Assembly: GCF_039727615.1 (NCBI RefSeq)
Contig: NZ_CP152474.1
Coordinates: 2,108,001 to 2,172,000 of the forward strand
DNA length: 64,000 bases
Direction: 5' to 3'
DNA from: Leclercia sp. S52
Lineage (GTDB): Bacteria > Pseudomonadota > Gammaproteobacteria > Enterobacterales > Enterobacteriaceae
A program made the position numbers and the translations under genes. Below are positions 30,325-39,884 of the stretch, in pieces. The notes below the pieces were generated by a model. That model did no database searches, had not been told where the DNA came from, and saw only the letters and a program-made list of their open reading frames with translations. Position 1 is the first letter of the stretch. Each line of letters starts with the position of its first letter.

Positions 30325-31813
30325 TTACAGATAACGGGAGGTGAGATGGTCGCGGAAGTAGCGGCTGTTAAGATCTTCCCCTGTCGCCTGCTCGATCAGC
30401 TGGGCGGTGGTGAAGCGGCTGCCGTGCTGCCAGATGTTCTGGCGCAGCCAGTCGAACAGGGCACTGAAATCCCCGACGGCGATGGCGGCATCCAGATCCG
30501 GCAGGGCTTTTTTTGGCAGCAGCGAACAGCTGAGCGGCGTACATCGCGCCCAGGGTGTACGACGGGAAGTAACCAAAGCCGCCGTCCGTCCAGTGGATGT
30601 CCTGCATACAGCCATTGCGGTAGTTATCTTTGGTCGACAGGCCCAGCCACGCCTGCATCTTCTCATCCCACAGCGCCGGGATGTCCTCCACTTCGATCTC
30701 GCCGTTAATCAGTGCCCGCTCGATCTCGTAGCGCAGCACCACGTGCGCCGGATAGCTGACCTCGTCAGCATCCACGCGGATATAGCCGGGCTTGACGCGC
30801 TGGTTCCAGGCGACAAAGTTCTCCGGCGTGAAGGCCGCCTGGCTGCCGAAGCGCTCATGCACCGCCGGGAGCAGATGGTTGAGAAATGCCTTGCTGCGCC
30901 CGAGCTGCATCTCAAAGAACAGGCTCTGGGATTCGTGGATAGCGGTAGAGCGCGCCAGGGCGATAGGCTGGCCGAGCCAGTTGCGCGGCAGGTTCTGCTC
31001 GTAGCGGGCGTGGCCGGTCTCGTGGATCACACCGAACAGGGCGCTGAGCAGCTCCTCTTCATCGTAACGGGTGGTGATGCGCACGTCCTCCGGCACGCCG
31101 CCACAAAACGGGTGGGCGCTGACGTCCAGCCGACCGGCGTTAAAGTCGAAGCCGAGGGACTTCATGGCTTCCAGCCCCAGTTCACGCTGGCTCGCCGTCG
31201 GGAATGGACCCTGCGGTGGCACAAAAGACTGTTGCGCCTGCTTCTCGACAACCTGGTTCAGCAGGTCCGGCAGCCAGGATTTGAGATCGCCAAACAGGCC
31301 GTCCAGCCGGGCACTGGTCATGTCCGGTTCGAAAATATCCAGCAGCGCATCGTAAGGCGTACAGCCTTTGGCGTCGGCGCGCAGGCGGGCCTCTTCCCGA
31401 CTCAGCTTCACCACCTCTTTCAGGTTGGCGGCAAAGCCCTGCCAGTCATTCGCCGGACGCTGGCTGCGCCAGGCGTGTTCGCATTTACTGCCCGCCAGCG
31501 ATTTGGCTTCAACCAGCGACTCCGGCAGCAGCGCGGCCTGCTGATAGTGACGGGTCATCTCCCGCAGGTTGGCCTGTTCGACATCGTTGAGATCTTCGCT
31601 TTCCGCGTTACGCAGCCAGTCGGCCACCTTTGCGTCGGTCAGGATCTGATGCTGCAGGACGCTCAGCTCTGCCAGGGCCTCGCCGCGGGCGGTGCTGCCG
31701 CCGGCGGGCATCATGGTGAACATGTCCCAGCTGGCGATGGCGGAGAGGTGAGAGAAGCGGGAGAGACGCTGGAAGGTACGGGTGAGTTGCTGATAAGAAA
31801 CGTTTTTCGACAT
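30325..31813 (-). pseudogene. M32-family (Taq-type) carboxypeptidase, +1 frameshift
   Basis: Thermostable-carboxypeptidase-1-like zinc metallopeptidase, cytoplasmic, releasing C-terminal residues from peptides. The HExxH site is HETGH in FGVIHETGHARYE, followed by the family motif ESQSLFFE. The frame is intact from 31813 to the T7 run at 30508-30514 (A7 on the coding strand). The last ~60 residues (ALPDLDAAIAVGDFSALFDW onward) lie in another frame ending at 30325. Removing one base gives 495 aa, the normal family size, so the active site is unaffected and the break may be an artefact. Monocistronic with its own terminator. Confidence 0.88.
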
Positions 31814-32014
31814 AGTTCTTGTTCTCGTTCAGATGGATGTGTTCAGGGGAGTGTACCGTGATTTAAGCACTTTTCCTGCATTCATCTTACACACCCGGCG
31901 ATGAAGGGGATTTGGTGCTTAAGCTGCATAACACGGCACTGAAGGCTGAACAGGCGGGAATGGGGCTGCGTCTGGCGGTAATACTGAAATCGAATTGCGC
32001 GTGAGGGTGTTTAA

Positions 32015-32039
32015 CAGAGCCTGCCAATGACAGGCTCTG
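32015..32039 (-). terminator. Hairpin after the fimbrial subunit gene
   Basis: CAGAGCCTG / CAGGCTCTG, a perfect 9-bp stem around a 7-base loop, seven bases after the stop of the fimbrial gene. Followed on the minus strand by TTAAAC only. Confidence 0.65.
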
Positions 32040-32046
32040 TACAGCA

Positions 32047-32610
32047 TTAGTATGAAATAGTCATAACGGCAGTGCCTTTTACATTACCTGGGGTAACTTT
32101 TTCGGCAGTTTTTACGTAAGTCGCTTTGTAACGCATGAAGGTAGGGGTGCCCGGCGTGTAGGCGATCGTTTTACTATGAGAACCGTCAAAGTTAATGCGG
32201 CTATTATCATTTTCGAGCAACGTGACAGCAGCATTCCCGGCTGCGCCAGAAGCAATCTGGTTGGTCAGAACATTGGTCATATCAGAAGGAGTGACACCGC
32301 TAATACTGACATTCAGATTACCCGTAAAATCTTTACCGCCACTCTTACAATCAGAGACTTTATAGACAACCTCTTTGGTAAACGACATGGCTGGTGTATT
32401 TACCGCCAGAGCCTCCAGTGAATCAGCTCTGATATCATCCAGGATGACAGTGTTGTTGGTTGTCGCACCGCCTGGCGTTACGTCACAGGAGTTTGAGTCG
32501 TCAGATACCACACCGTGTATAACAACATTTGCTTTGTTGCCAGCAGCCAGAACCGGGAGAGCGGCAACCGCTGTAGCGGCAACAAAAATAGCGAGAATGG
32601 TTTTTTTCAT
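32047..32610 (-). CDS. Orphan fimbrial (FimA/PapA-like) subunit
   Basis: 187 aa with a signal peptide (MKKTILAIFVAATAVAALPVLA). Chaperone-usher pilin features: paired Cys (NSCDVTP and VSDCKSG), an alternating beta pattern, and a C-terminal GTAVMTISY with the penultimate-type Tyr that serves as the donor strand/chaperone-binding motif. No chaperone, usher or adhesin gene is nearby, so it would depend on assembly proteins elsewhere or be unused. Base composition is more AT-rich than its neighbours, suggesting later acquisition. Confidence 0.8.
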   Translation of the reverse strand: MKKTILAIFVAATAVAALPVLAAGNKANVVIHGVVSDDSNSCDVTPGGATTNNTVILDDIRADSLEALAVNTPAMSFTKEVVYKVSDCKSGGKDFTGNLNVSISGVTPSDMTNVLTNQIASGAAGNAAVTLLENDNSRINFDGSHSKTIAYTPGTPTFMRYKATYVKTAEKVTPGNVKGTAVMTISY

Positions 32611-32903
32611 TTATCTAATCCATATTAAATTCAATGGCAATTCCTGACGCAAATATAAGTCATCACTTTTATTGAAATAAGTGATGTGTGCTTACCTTGC
32701 TTGCTTTGCTTTTACGCGCATTCAATACTACCTTTTCCTTTATTGCACAAGAAAGGGTCTTTTTCTTAATATAAAGCTTCCAGAAAGGGGGTGTTTATTT
32801 CTGCTTTTACAATGGGTTGATTTTTTCTAAGTTTGGAGGGTGAATAAGGCTGTTTTATTTAAGAAAGTATATTGTTGATAACATTCATTCATAATATGTA
32901 TAA
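32611..32903. other. AT-rich region upstream of the orphan pilin gene
   Basis: About 290 bases between the pilin start and the ynfM terminator, strongly AT-rich. It should hold the pilin promoter; I see no clear invertible-element repeats or convincing -35/-10 pair, and no ORF. Confidence 0.35.
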
Positions 32904-32929
32904 ACCAGGTATCATTTATAATACCTGGT
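32904..32929 (-). terminator. Terminator after ynfM
   Basis: ACCAGGTAT / ATACCTGGT, a perfect 9-bp stem with an 8-base loop, 25 bases after the ynfM stop; followed on the minus strand by TTTATAC. Confidence 0.75.
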
Positions 32930-32953
32930 CTGGAAAGCGTTGAAACAATAGGT

Positions 32954-34207
32954 TCAGCTCAAACGCCGATGAAGGCTCCTGCCCACCAGCAACGCCCCAC
33001 ACAGCATCACCGCAATAAACCCGCCCACGCCGTTCCAGCCGTACTGATGCCAGAACACGCCGCCGAGCGTCCCGGCGATGCTGGAGCCCAGATAGTAACT
33101 GAACAGATACAGCGAGGACGCCTGGCCTTTGGCGCGACGGGCGCGCGGGCCGATCCAGCTGCTGGCGACCGAGTGGGCGGCGAAGAAGCCCGCTGAGAAG
33201 AGCAGCATTCCGGCAAAAATCACCCACAGGTTGCCCAGCAGGGTTAACAATACCCCGGCCAGCATAATGCCCGTTGAGGCCAGCATTACCGGGCCGCGCC
33301 CGAAGCGGGTGGTCATCGCCCCGGCTTTTGGTGAGCTCCAGGTACCGGTGAGGTAGGCGACCGACAGCAGGCCGACCAGGGCCTGGCTCAGGTGCCAGGG
33401 GGCAAGCATCAGCCGGTAGCCAATATAGTTGAACAGGGTGACAAACGAGCCCATCAGCAGGAACCCGGTAAGGAACAGCAGGGGCAGGCCCTGGTCGCGC
33501 CAGTGCAGGCGGAAGTTAATCAGCAGCGTTTTTGGCCGCAGTGCGGTAGGGCGAAAGTGGCGCGATTCCGGGAGAATTTTCCAGAACATGAGCGCCGACG
33601 CCAGCGCAAAACAGCCGATCGCCGCCAGCGCTATCCGCCAGCTGAAGAAGTCGGTAAAGACCCCGCTCAGCAGCCGTCCGCTCATCCCGCCAATGGAGTT
33701 ACCACTGATGTAGAGCCCCATCGAGAAGACGACAAAGCTGGGGTGGATCTCCTCGCTGAGGTAGGTCATACCCACCGCCGCCACGCCGCTAAGGGAGAGG
33801 CCGATCAGCGCGCGCATGATCAAAATCCCATGCCAGCTGGTCATCATCGTCGACAGTAAGGTACAAACCGAGGCCAGCAGCAGGGCGGTAACCATTACTG
33901 GCTTACGCCCGATGGCATCGGACAGCGGACCGGTAAAGAGTAAGCCGACCGCCAGCATCCCGGTTGAGATAGAGAGCGAAATACTGCTGCTGGCGGGCGT
34001 GACGCCGAACTCCTGGGACAACACCGGCAGGATCGGCTGCACGCAGTAGAGCAGGGCGAAAGTCGCCAGTCCGGCGGAGAAGAGCGCCAGGGTGACCCAC
34101 ATAAACTGCGGGGTGCCGCGTTTGATTAATTGAACCGGCCGCGCTTTAGCCGGTAAGAGATCGATATCATCTGTCGGGGCGATATCAGCCGTTGTTGTAC
34201 GACTCAC
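32954..34207 (-). CDS. ynfM: MFS transporter YnfM
   Basis: 417-aa major facilitator with 12 helices, the same length as and highly similar to E. coli YnfM (proposed arabinose/drug efflux type; true substrate unproven). The loop 2-3 motif GPLSDAIGRKPVM is present. I chose the GTG at 34207 (VSRTTT, E. coli MSRTTT) because AAGGAAC lies just upstream; an ATG seven codons earlier is possible. It is divergent from its presumed regulator ynfL. Confidence 0.93.
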   Translation of the reverse strand: MSRTTTADIAPTDDIDLLPAKARPVQLIKRGTPQFMWVTLALFSAGLATFALLYCVQPILPVLSQEFGVTPASSSISLSISTGMLAVGLLFTGPLSDAIGRKPVMVTALLLASVCTLLSTMMTSWHGILIMRALIGLSLSGVAAVGMTYLSEEIHPSFVVFSMGLYISGNSIGGMSGRLLSGVFTDFFSWRIALAAIGCFALASALMFWKILPESRHFRPTALRPKTLLINFRLHWRDQGLPLLFLTGFLLMGSFVTLFNYIGYRLMLAPWHLSQALVGLLSVAYLTGTWSSPKAGAMTTRFGRGPVMLASTGIMLAGVLLTLLGNLWVIFAGMLLFSAGFFAAHSVASSWIGPRARRAKGQASSLYLFSYYLGSSIAGTLGGVFWHQYGWNGVGGFIAVMLCGALLVGRSLHRRLS

Positions 34208-34329
34208 GTAAGTTCCTTGCTTCAACATCCCCGTGATTTCTGGTGACGGGTATGACCACAGGGATCAGGGTAGGAAAATGTAAATATTCTGTCTAATATA
34301 TTAATAATCTCAAATGATACGTTAAAAAT

Positions 34330-35229
34330 ATGAATATCGAACTGCGTCACCTGCGCTACTTTGTGGCCGTCGCTGAGGAGCTGCATTTTGGTCGCGCGGC
34401 GGCGCGGCTGAATATCTCCCAACCGCCGCTGAGCCAGCAAATTCAGATCCTGGAGCAGCAGATTGGGGCGCGTTTGCTGGCGCGCACCAACCGTAGCGTA
34501 GGGCTGACGGCGGCCGGACGCCAGTTTCTGGCCGACAGCCGCCAGATCCTGAGTCAGGTGGACGAGGCAGCCGCCCGGGCAGAACGCCTGCATCATGGCG
34601 AAACCGGGGAGCTACGCCTCGGGTTTACCTCCTCCGCGCCCTTTATCCGCGCCATCTCGCAAACCCTGTCGTCGTTTCGCCGCCTCTCGCCGGATGTGCA
34701 TATCCAGACCCGGGAGATCAACACCCGGGAGCAGATCGTCCCCCTGAGCGAAGGCTCGCTCGACCTCGGCCTGATGCGTAATACCCGGCTACCGGATACC
34801 CTGGCGTGGCAGAGGATACTGCGCGAGCCGCTGCTGGCGATGATCCACCGGGATCATCCCCTGGCGGCAAAGCCTGCCATTTCTCTCGCAGAGCTGGCCC
34901 AGGAGCCCTTTGTCTTTTTCGACCCCCATGTCGGCACCGGCCTGTATGACGACATCCTGGGGCTGCTGCGCCGCCACGGGATCAATCCGCTCATCACCCA
35001 GGAGGTGGGCGAGGCGATGACCATTATCGGCCTGGTGGCAGCAGGGCTGGGGGTGTCGATCCTGCCGGCCTCGTTTAAGCGCCTCCAGCTAAACGAAATG
35101 CGCTGGGTAGCGATAGCCGAACCGGACGCGGTGTCAGAGATGTGGCTGGTATGGTCAAAGCACCATGAACTCAGCGCCGCGGCACAACGTTTCAAAAATC
35201 TGTTGCTTAACGCTGCATCGGGCGGCTAA
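34330..35229 (+). CDS. ynfL: LysR-type regulator YnfL
   Basis: 299-aa LysR-type regulator. N-terminal HTH MNIELRHLRYFVAVAEELHF at residues 1-20 onward (recognition part ISQPPLSQQIQILEQQIG), then a substrate-binding domain. Close to E. coli YnfL and in the same divergent arrangement with ynfM, so it probably controls that transporter. Confidence 0.93.
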   Translation: MNIELRHLRYFVAVAEELHFGRAAARLNISQPPLSQQIQILEQQIGARLLARTNRSVGLTAAGRQFLADSRQILSQVDEAAARAERLHHGETGELRLGFTSSAPFIRAISQTLSSFRRLSPDVHIQTREINTREQIVPLSEGSLDLGLMRNTRLPDTLAWQRILREPLLAMIHRDHPLAAKPAISLAELAQEPFVFFDPHVGTGLYDDILGLLRRHGINPLITQEVGEAMTIIGLVAAGLGVSILPASFKRLQLNEMRWVAIAEPDAVSEMWLVWSKHHELSAAAQRFKNLLLNAASGG

Positions 35230-35252
35230 GCCGCAAAAAAAGCGGGTAAAAA

Positions 35253-35268
35253 TGTGCTGTAAATCACA
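35253..35268 (+). promoter_or_regulatory. CRP site upstream of mlc
   Basis: TGTGC-TGTAAA-TCACA, one mismatch from TGTGA-N6-TCACA, about 90 bases before the mlc start. E. coli mlc is known to be CRP-regulated. Confidence 0.65.
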
Positions 35269-35323
35269 AGGCTAAGTAAAAATTTGACGATTACTGTAGA
35301 AGTGCTTCACCATAGCCCACAGT

Positions 35324-35345
35324 TTATTTCGAAGCTCGAAAATAA
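35324..35345 (+). promoter_or_regulatory. Mlc operator (autoregulation)
   Basis: A 22-bp near-palindrome, TTATTTCGAAGCTCGAAAATAA written in two arms (TTATTTCGA and TCGAAAATAA). It matches the known Mlc-binding pattern and the autoregulatory site of E. coli mlc, just before its ribosome-binding site. Confidence 0.8.
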
Positions 35346-35356
35346 GGGAGTACGTG

Positions 35357-36577
35357 GTGGTTGCTGATAGTCAGCCTGGGCATATCGATCAGATTAAGCA
35401 GACCAATGCGGGTGCGGTATATCGCCTGATTGATCAGCTTGGGCCGGTCTCGCGCATCGATCTTTCCCGACTTGCGCAACTGGCGCCTGCCAGTATCACC
35501 AAGATCGTACGAGAAATGCTCGAAGCGCATCTGGTGCAGGAGACCGAAATTCAGGAGCCGGGCAGCCGTGGCCGTCCGGCGGTAGGGCTGGTGGTGGAAA
35601 CCGAAGCCTGGCACTACCTCTCGTTGCGTATCAGCCGGGGCGAAATCTACCTGGCGCTGCGCGATCTCAGCAGCAAGCTGGTCGTGGAAGAGCAACTGCC
35701 GCTGGAGCTAAAGGCCGAGCTGCCGCTTGAGGTACGGATCACCGCGCTTATCGATCAATTCTTTATTCATCACCAGCAGAAGCTGGAGCGTCTGACCGCT
35801 ATCGCCATCACCATGCCCGGCATCATTGATACCGAAAACGGCATTGTCCACCGGATGCCGTTCTACGACGACGTCAAGGAGATGCCGCTCGGCGAAGTGC
35901 TGAAAAACCACACCGGCGTGCCGGTCTATATCCAGCATGACATCAGCGCCTGGACGATGGCCGAGGCGCTGTTCGGGGCCTCGCGCGGGGCGCGGGATGT
36001 TATTCAGGTGGTGATTGACCACAACGTGGGGGCCGGGGTGATCACCGATGGCCGCCTGTTACACGCCGGGAGCAGTAGCCTGGTGGAGATTGGCCACACT
36101 CAGGTCGATCCCTACGGCAAACGCTGCTACTGCGGTAACCACGGCTGCCTGGAGACCATCGCCAGCGTGGACAGCGTGCTCGAGCTTGCCCAGCTCCGGC
36201 TCGGTCAGTCGATGAGCTCAACGCTCCACGGTCAGCCCCTGACGGTGGAGTCCCTGTGTGCGGCCGCCCAGCAGGGCGACCTGCTGGCAAAAGATATCAT
36301 TACCGGCGTCGGCACCAACGTCGGGCGCATCATTGCCATCATGGTGAACCTCTTTAACCCGCAAAAGATCCTGATTGGTTCGCCCCTGAGCAAGGCGGCA
36401 GACGTTCTGTTCCCGGCGATTGCCGACTCCATCCGCCAGCAGTCCCTGCCTGCCTACAGTAAACATATTGTGGTGGAGAGCACCCAGTTTACCAATCAGG
36501 GAACGATGGCCGGTGCGGCGCTGGTAAAAGATGCGATGTACAACGGTTCCCTGCTGATCCGTCTGCTACAGGGTTAA
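35357..36577 (+). CDS. mlc: Glucose-responsive repressor Mlc (DgsA)
   Basis: ROK-family repressor of ptsG, ptsHI, manXYZ and malT, inactivated by binding dephosphorylated PtsG at the membrane. 406 aa as in E. coli. The winged HTH is at about 15-80 (VSRIDLSRLAQLAPASITK). The zinc site is in GHTQVDPYGKRCYCGNHGCL (His and three Cys). The C-terminal amphipathic helix ends LLIRLLQG. Two GTG codons lie side by side; the second gives the E. coli start, with AAGGGAG upstream. Confidence 0.96.
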   Translation: MVADSQPGHIDQIKQTNAGAVYRLIDQLGPVSRIDLSRLAQLAPASITKIVREMLEAHLVQETEIQEPGSRGRPAVGLVVETEAWHYLSLRISRGEIYLALRDLSSKLVVEEQLPLELKAELPLEVRITALIDQFFIHHQQKLERLTAIAITMPGIIDTENGIVHRMPFYDDVKEMPLGEVLKNHTGVPVYIQHDISAWTMAEALFGASRGARDVIQVVIDHNVGAGVITDGRLLHAGSSSLVEIGHTQVDPYGKRCYCGNHGCLETIASVDSVLELAQLRLGQSMSSTLHGQPLTVESLCAAAQQGDLLAKDIITGVGTNVGRIIAIMVNLFNPQKILIGSPLSKAADVLFPAIADSIRQQSLPAYSKHIVVESTQFTNQGTMAGAALVKDAMYNGSLLIRLLQG

Positions 36578-36702
36578 CAGATTCCTGTAGTCTTACCAAA
36601 AATTGCGCTATCTCAAACTGAGCGGATAGCGCATGCCTTAGACTTCCCCCACTGAATTATTTCCTTGATTTATATTTCCAGAGCATAACGGTGGAGTGAG
36701 TG

Positions 36703-37398
36703 ATGCTTAAGCGTTTCTTTGTAACGGGTACTGATACTTCTGTCGGGAAGACGGTGGTGTCCCGCGCCTTGCTGCAAGCCCTGATGGCCAGCGGTAAGAG
36801 CGTTGCAGGGTACAAACCGGTAGCAAAAGGGAGTAAAGAGACGCCAGAGGGATTGCGCAATAAAGATGCGCTGGTGTTACAAAGCGTCTCCTCGCTTGAA
36901 CTGCCTTACCACGCAATAAACCCCATTGCCCTCAGCGAAGATGAGAGCAGCGTGGCGCACAGCGGGCTGGTCAATTACACCCTGTTGTCGAACGGGCTCG
37001 CCAGCCTGAGCGAACAGGTCGATCACGTGGTGGTGGAAGGGACCGGCGGCTGGCGCAGCCTGATGAACGATCTGCGTCCATTGTCAGAGTGGGTAGTGCA
37101 GGAGCAACTCCCGGTGCTGATGGTGGTGGGCATTCAGGAAGGCTGTATTAACCATGCCCTGCTGACGGCGCAGGCCATCGCCAATGACGGCCTGCCGCTG
37201 GTGGGCTGGGTGGCAAACCGCATCAATCCAGGCCTGGCCCACTATGCCGAAATCATAGAGGTGTTGAGTAAAAAACTGCCGGGTCCGCTGGTGGGCGAGC
37301 TGCCCTATCTGCCACGCGCTGAGCAGCGCGATCTAGCGCACTACATCGACCTCTCGACTTTCGGCAGTGTGCTGTCCGTAGATCGAGTCGTGGCGTAA
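36703..37398 (+). CDS. bioD2: Dethiobiotin synthetase paralogue BioD2 (YnfK)
   Basis: 231-aa ATP-dependent carboligase like BioD, which forms the ureido ring of dethiobiotin from DAPA and CO2; YnfK is the second E. coli copy. P-loop [10 protein letters not shown] at residues 8-17, [10 protein letters not shown] near 115 and WVANRINP near 170. The ATG at 36703 has GGAG upstream. Downstream of mlc as in E. coli. Its last 66 bases overlap the convergent clcB gene. Confidence 0.95.
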   Translation: MLKRFFVTGTDTSVGKTVVSRALLQALMASGKSVAGYKPVAKGSKETPEGLRNKDALVLQSVSSLELPYHAINPIALSEDESSVAHSGLVNYTLLSNGLASLSEQVDHVVVEGTGGWRSLMNDLRPLSEWVVQEQLPVLMVVGIQEGCINHALLTAQAIANDGLPLVGWVANRINPGLAHYAEIIEVLSKKLPGPLVGELPYLPRAEQRDLAHYIDLSTFGSVLSVDRVVA

Positions 37399-38607
37399 CG
37401 TCCGCGACAGGACCGACGCCACCACGCAGGCAATCAGCAAGCCGGGCAGCAGCAGATACTGCCCGGTCATTTCACAGACCATCAGCGCCGACATGATCGG
37501 CGCGTGCGTCGTGGCGGCAAGCAATGTCGCCATCCCCGCCAGCCCCAGCAAAATCGCCATTTCAGACCCAGGCAACCACAGCATAAAGAGCTGCGCAAAC
37601 AGCATCCCGGTCGCCATGCCGACAAACAGCGTTGGCGTAAATACTCCGCCTGGTGCCCCCGAACCACTGCTGGCAAGCACGGCCAGTAATTTACAAATGA
37701 ATACCCCGGCAATCACCGACAGCAGCGGCGGCGCGATCAGGAACGCCTGCACCACGCTGTAGCCGTTGCCCCACACCTTAGGCGTCAGCAGCGAGAGCAG
37801 CCCGACGATCAGCCCGCCCAGCGCCAGCTGCCACGGCGGTGAGAGCCGGAGGCGCAGAAACAGGGAGTGGCTGATATCCATCAGCCACATCAGCGCCGGG
37901 CCGCAGATGCCTGCCAGCAGGCCCATGCCGACCATCAGGGCGTAATCCAACCCGGTCAGCGTTGCGCTGAGATGCACCTCGTACAGCGTGCTGGCACCGA
38001 GGCTGAGCAGGCGGGTGGTGAGCAGGGCGACAACCGCGGCAATCACCACCGGACCGAGCGAGGCCAGCATCAGGGTGCCGAATAAGATCTCGGCAATAAA
38101 CAAGCTTCCGGCTAAGGGCGCATGGTAGGCGCTGGCCATCCCGGCGGCAGCTCCGCAGGCGATCCACAGTTTCCATTCTGATTTTGGCGTAAAGCGCTGG
38201 GCAAAAAAGGAGGCGGCGAGGGCAGCCAGCAGGATCATCGCCCCTTCACGGCCTATGGCGCTGCCGCTGGCGACCACCAGTAACGATGCCAGGGATTTCA
38301 CCAGGCTGGCGCCGTAGTCAAACTGCCCGTCGCCCGTTTCCAGAGCTTCCATATAGTCGGTGGGAGCATGCGGGCGCTGCGCCGTCATCCGCTGCCAGCC
38401 CCACAGCAACAATCCGGCCGCCAGTCCGCCCAGCGCGGGCGTCAGGGCGCGTCGCCAGGGCGAAAGCATACTGGCCGCATTCACCAGGCTGCCGCTTTCG
38501 TTACTGAGGAACAGCCACTCCAGCAGAGTCATGGCGTGACGAAACACCGCCACGGCCAGCGCCGCCAGCACGCCGGTGAGGGTGGCAATCAGCAGCCTGC
38601 GAAACAT
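37333..38607 (-). CDS. clcB: ClC-type channel/transporter ClcB
   Basis: 424-aa ClC-family membrane protein, E. coli ClcB being 418 aa. Selectivity-filter motifs: [16 protein letters not shown] (GREGP-like), [14 protein letters not shown] and a helix around [19 protein letters not shown]. It provides H+/Cl- linked charge balance in extreme acid resistance in E. coli together with ClcA. The start at 38607 (MFRRLLIA) follows E. coli; an in-frame ATG at 38643 is possible, and neither has a strong SD. The C-terminal extension past QHTAES creates a 66-bp antisense overlap with bioD2. Confidence 0.93.
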   Translation of the reverse strand: MFRRLLIATLTGVLAALAVAVFRHAMTLLEWLFLSNESGSLVNAASMLSPWRRALTPALGGLAAGLLLWGWQRMTAQRPHAPTDYMEALETGDGQFDYGASLVKSLASLLVVASGSAIGREGAMILLAALAASFFAQRFTPKSEWKLWIACGAAAGMASAYHAPLAGSLFIAEILFGTLMLASLGPVVIAAVVALLTTRLLSLGASTLYEVHLSATLTGLDYALMVGMGLLAGICGPALMWLMDISHSLFLRLRLSPPWQLALGGLIVGLLSLLTPKVWGNGYSVVQAFLIAPPLLSVIAGVFICKLLAVLASSGSGAPGGVFTPTLFVGMATGMLFAQLFMLWLPGSEMAILLGLAGMATLLAATTHAPIMSALMVCEMTGQYLLLPGLLIACVVASVLSRTLRHDSIYGQHTAESREVDVVR

Positions 38608-38709
38608 CGCGCGAATGTCAGGGTAAGCATGAAGACGATGCATGGGTTACGCGTAAACAGGAAAGATACAACATTGTGGGGGGGAAATCGTGGGGTTAGC
38701 AACGTAAAG

Positions 38710-38728
38710 AGCCGGGCATTGCCCGGCT
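38710..38728 (-). terminator. Terminator after the osm transporter operon
   Basis: AGCCGGGC / GCCCGGCT with a 3-base loop, then CTTTACG on the minus strand, eight bases past the ATPase gene stop. Confidence 0.75.
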
Positions 38729-38735
38729 TACAGTA

Positions 38736-39884
38736 TTAACTTTCGCTATAAATATTCAGCGCCCGGCGGGTACGCCCGGAGCTGAGATACTCCGCAATAT
38801 AGTCCTGGGAAATCTCGCCGTTATAGCGCCCCTCCTCATCGACAATCGGCATCCAGCTGGTGTTGCTCTCGTACAGACGGGACAGCACCACGCGCAGATT
38901 GTCTTCCGCCTTGCCGGTCATGCGGAACGGGTGGATCAGATCGGCACAGGTGCCGCTGGCCTGACGCGCTTCCCGGCGCTTCACAAAGCCCAGCGGTTTA
39001 CCGTTTTCGTCCACCACGGTCACGGCCCGGATGTCGTTGTCATCCATGATGGCAAAGGCTTCAGGCAGCGGCGTCGCCGGACGCACGGTCAGGGTTGGCT
39101 GCTGATCGGTCACATCCCCCGCCGACACCAGCAGCAGGCGCTTCAGGGTGCGGTCCTGGCCGACGAACGAGCCGACAAACTCATTCGCCGGTTTGGCCAG
39201 CAGTTCATCCGGGCTGGCGCACTGAACGATTTTCCCCTGACGGAAGACGGCGATGCGGTCGCCCAGCTTCAGCGCCTCGTCGATGTCGTGGCTCACCAGC
39301 ATCACGGTCTTTTTCAGCTTGCGCTGCATCTCGAGGAACTGGTTCTGGATCACCTCGCGGTTAATCGGGTCGACCGCACCGAACGGCTCATCCATCAGCA
39401 GTACCGGAGGATCCGCCGCCAGGGCACGAATAACGCCGATACGCTGCTGCTGGCCGCCGGACATCTCGCGCGGATAGCGGTTGAGGAACTTATGCGGATC
39501 CATCGCCACCATATCCATCAGCTCCTCGGCGCGGGTTTTACAGCGGGCTTTATCCCAGCCCAGCATCCGCGGCACCACGGTGATGTTCTCTTCGATGGTC
39601 ATGTTCGGGAACAGACCAATCTGCTGGATCACGTAGCCGATGTTGCGGCGCAGGGTGACGGTATCCATGTCGGTGGTGTCCTGACCGTTGATCAGGATCT
39701 TGCCGCTGCTTGGGGTAATGAGGCGGTTAATCATCTTCAGGGTCGTGGTCTTGCCGCAGCCGGACGGGCCGAGCAGCACGCACATTTCCCCTTCGGGCAC
39801 GTTCAGGTTGACGTTGTCCACGGCCTTAAAGCTCTGGCCCTGTTTCTGTGAAAATTGTTTGGTGAGGTTTTCCAGTTTTATCAT
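38736..39884 (-). CDS. osmV: Osmoprotectant ABC transporter ATP-binding protein OsmV
   Basis: 382-aa ATPase of the OpuC/OsmU type for glycine betaine and choline-O-sulfate-like osmoprotectants. Walker A GPSGCGKTT near residue 38, Q-loop, signature MSGGQQQR near 137, Walker B VLLMDEPF, H-loop VSHDIDEA. Two CBS-type domains follow (about 250-370), typical for osmosensing ATPases. The ATG at 39884 overlaps the permease stop (TAATG); an upstream in-frame extension is not supported. Last gene of the four-gene operon, as in Salmonella osmU. Confidence 0.9.
   Translation of the reverse strand: MIKLENLTKQFSQKQGQSFKAVDNVNLNVPEGEMCVLLGPSGCGKTTTLKMINRLITPSSGKILINGQDTTDMDTVTLRRNIGYVIQQIGLFPNMTIEENITVVPRMLGWDKARCKTRAEELMDMVAMDPHKFLNRYPREMSGGQQQRIGVIRALAADPPVLLMDEPFGAVDPINREVIQNQFLEMQRKLKKTVMLVSHDIDEALKLGDRIAVFRQGKIVQCASPDELLAKPANEFVGSFVGQDRTLKRLLLVSAGDVTDQQPTLTVRPATPLPEAFAIMDDNDIRAVTVVDENGKPLGFVKRREARQASGTCADLIHPFRMTGKAEDNLRVVLSRLYESNTSWMPIVDEEGRYNGEISQDYIAEYLSSGRTRRALNIYSES

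Noticed and set aside
30407..31861. 484-codon open frame opposite the M32 peptidase
   Set aside because: Antisense shadow of the peptidase gene, no ribosome-binding site and no recognisable family.
31890..32010. Possible 35-codon gene fragment (GDEGDLVLKLHNTALKAEQA ...)
   Set aside because: Short, no start or RBS, no family I can name; could be chance in a GC-rich spacer.
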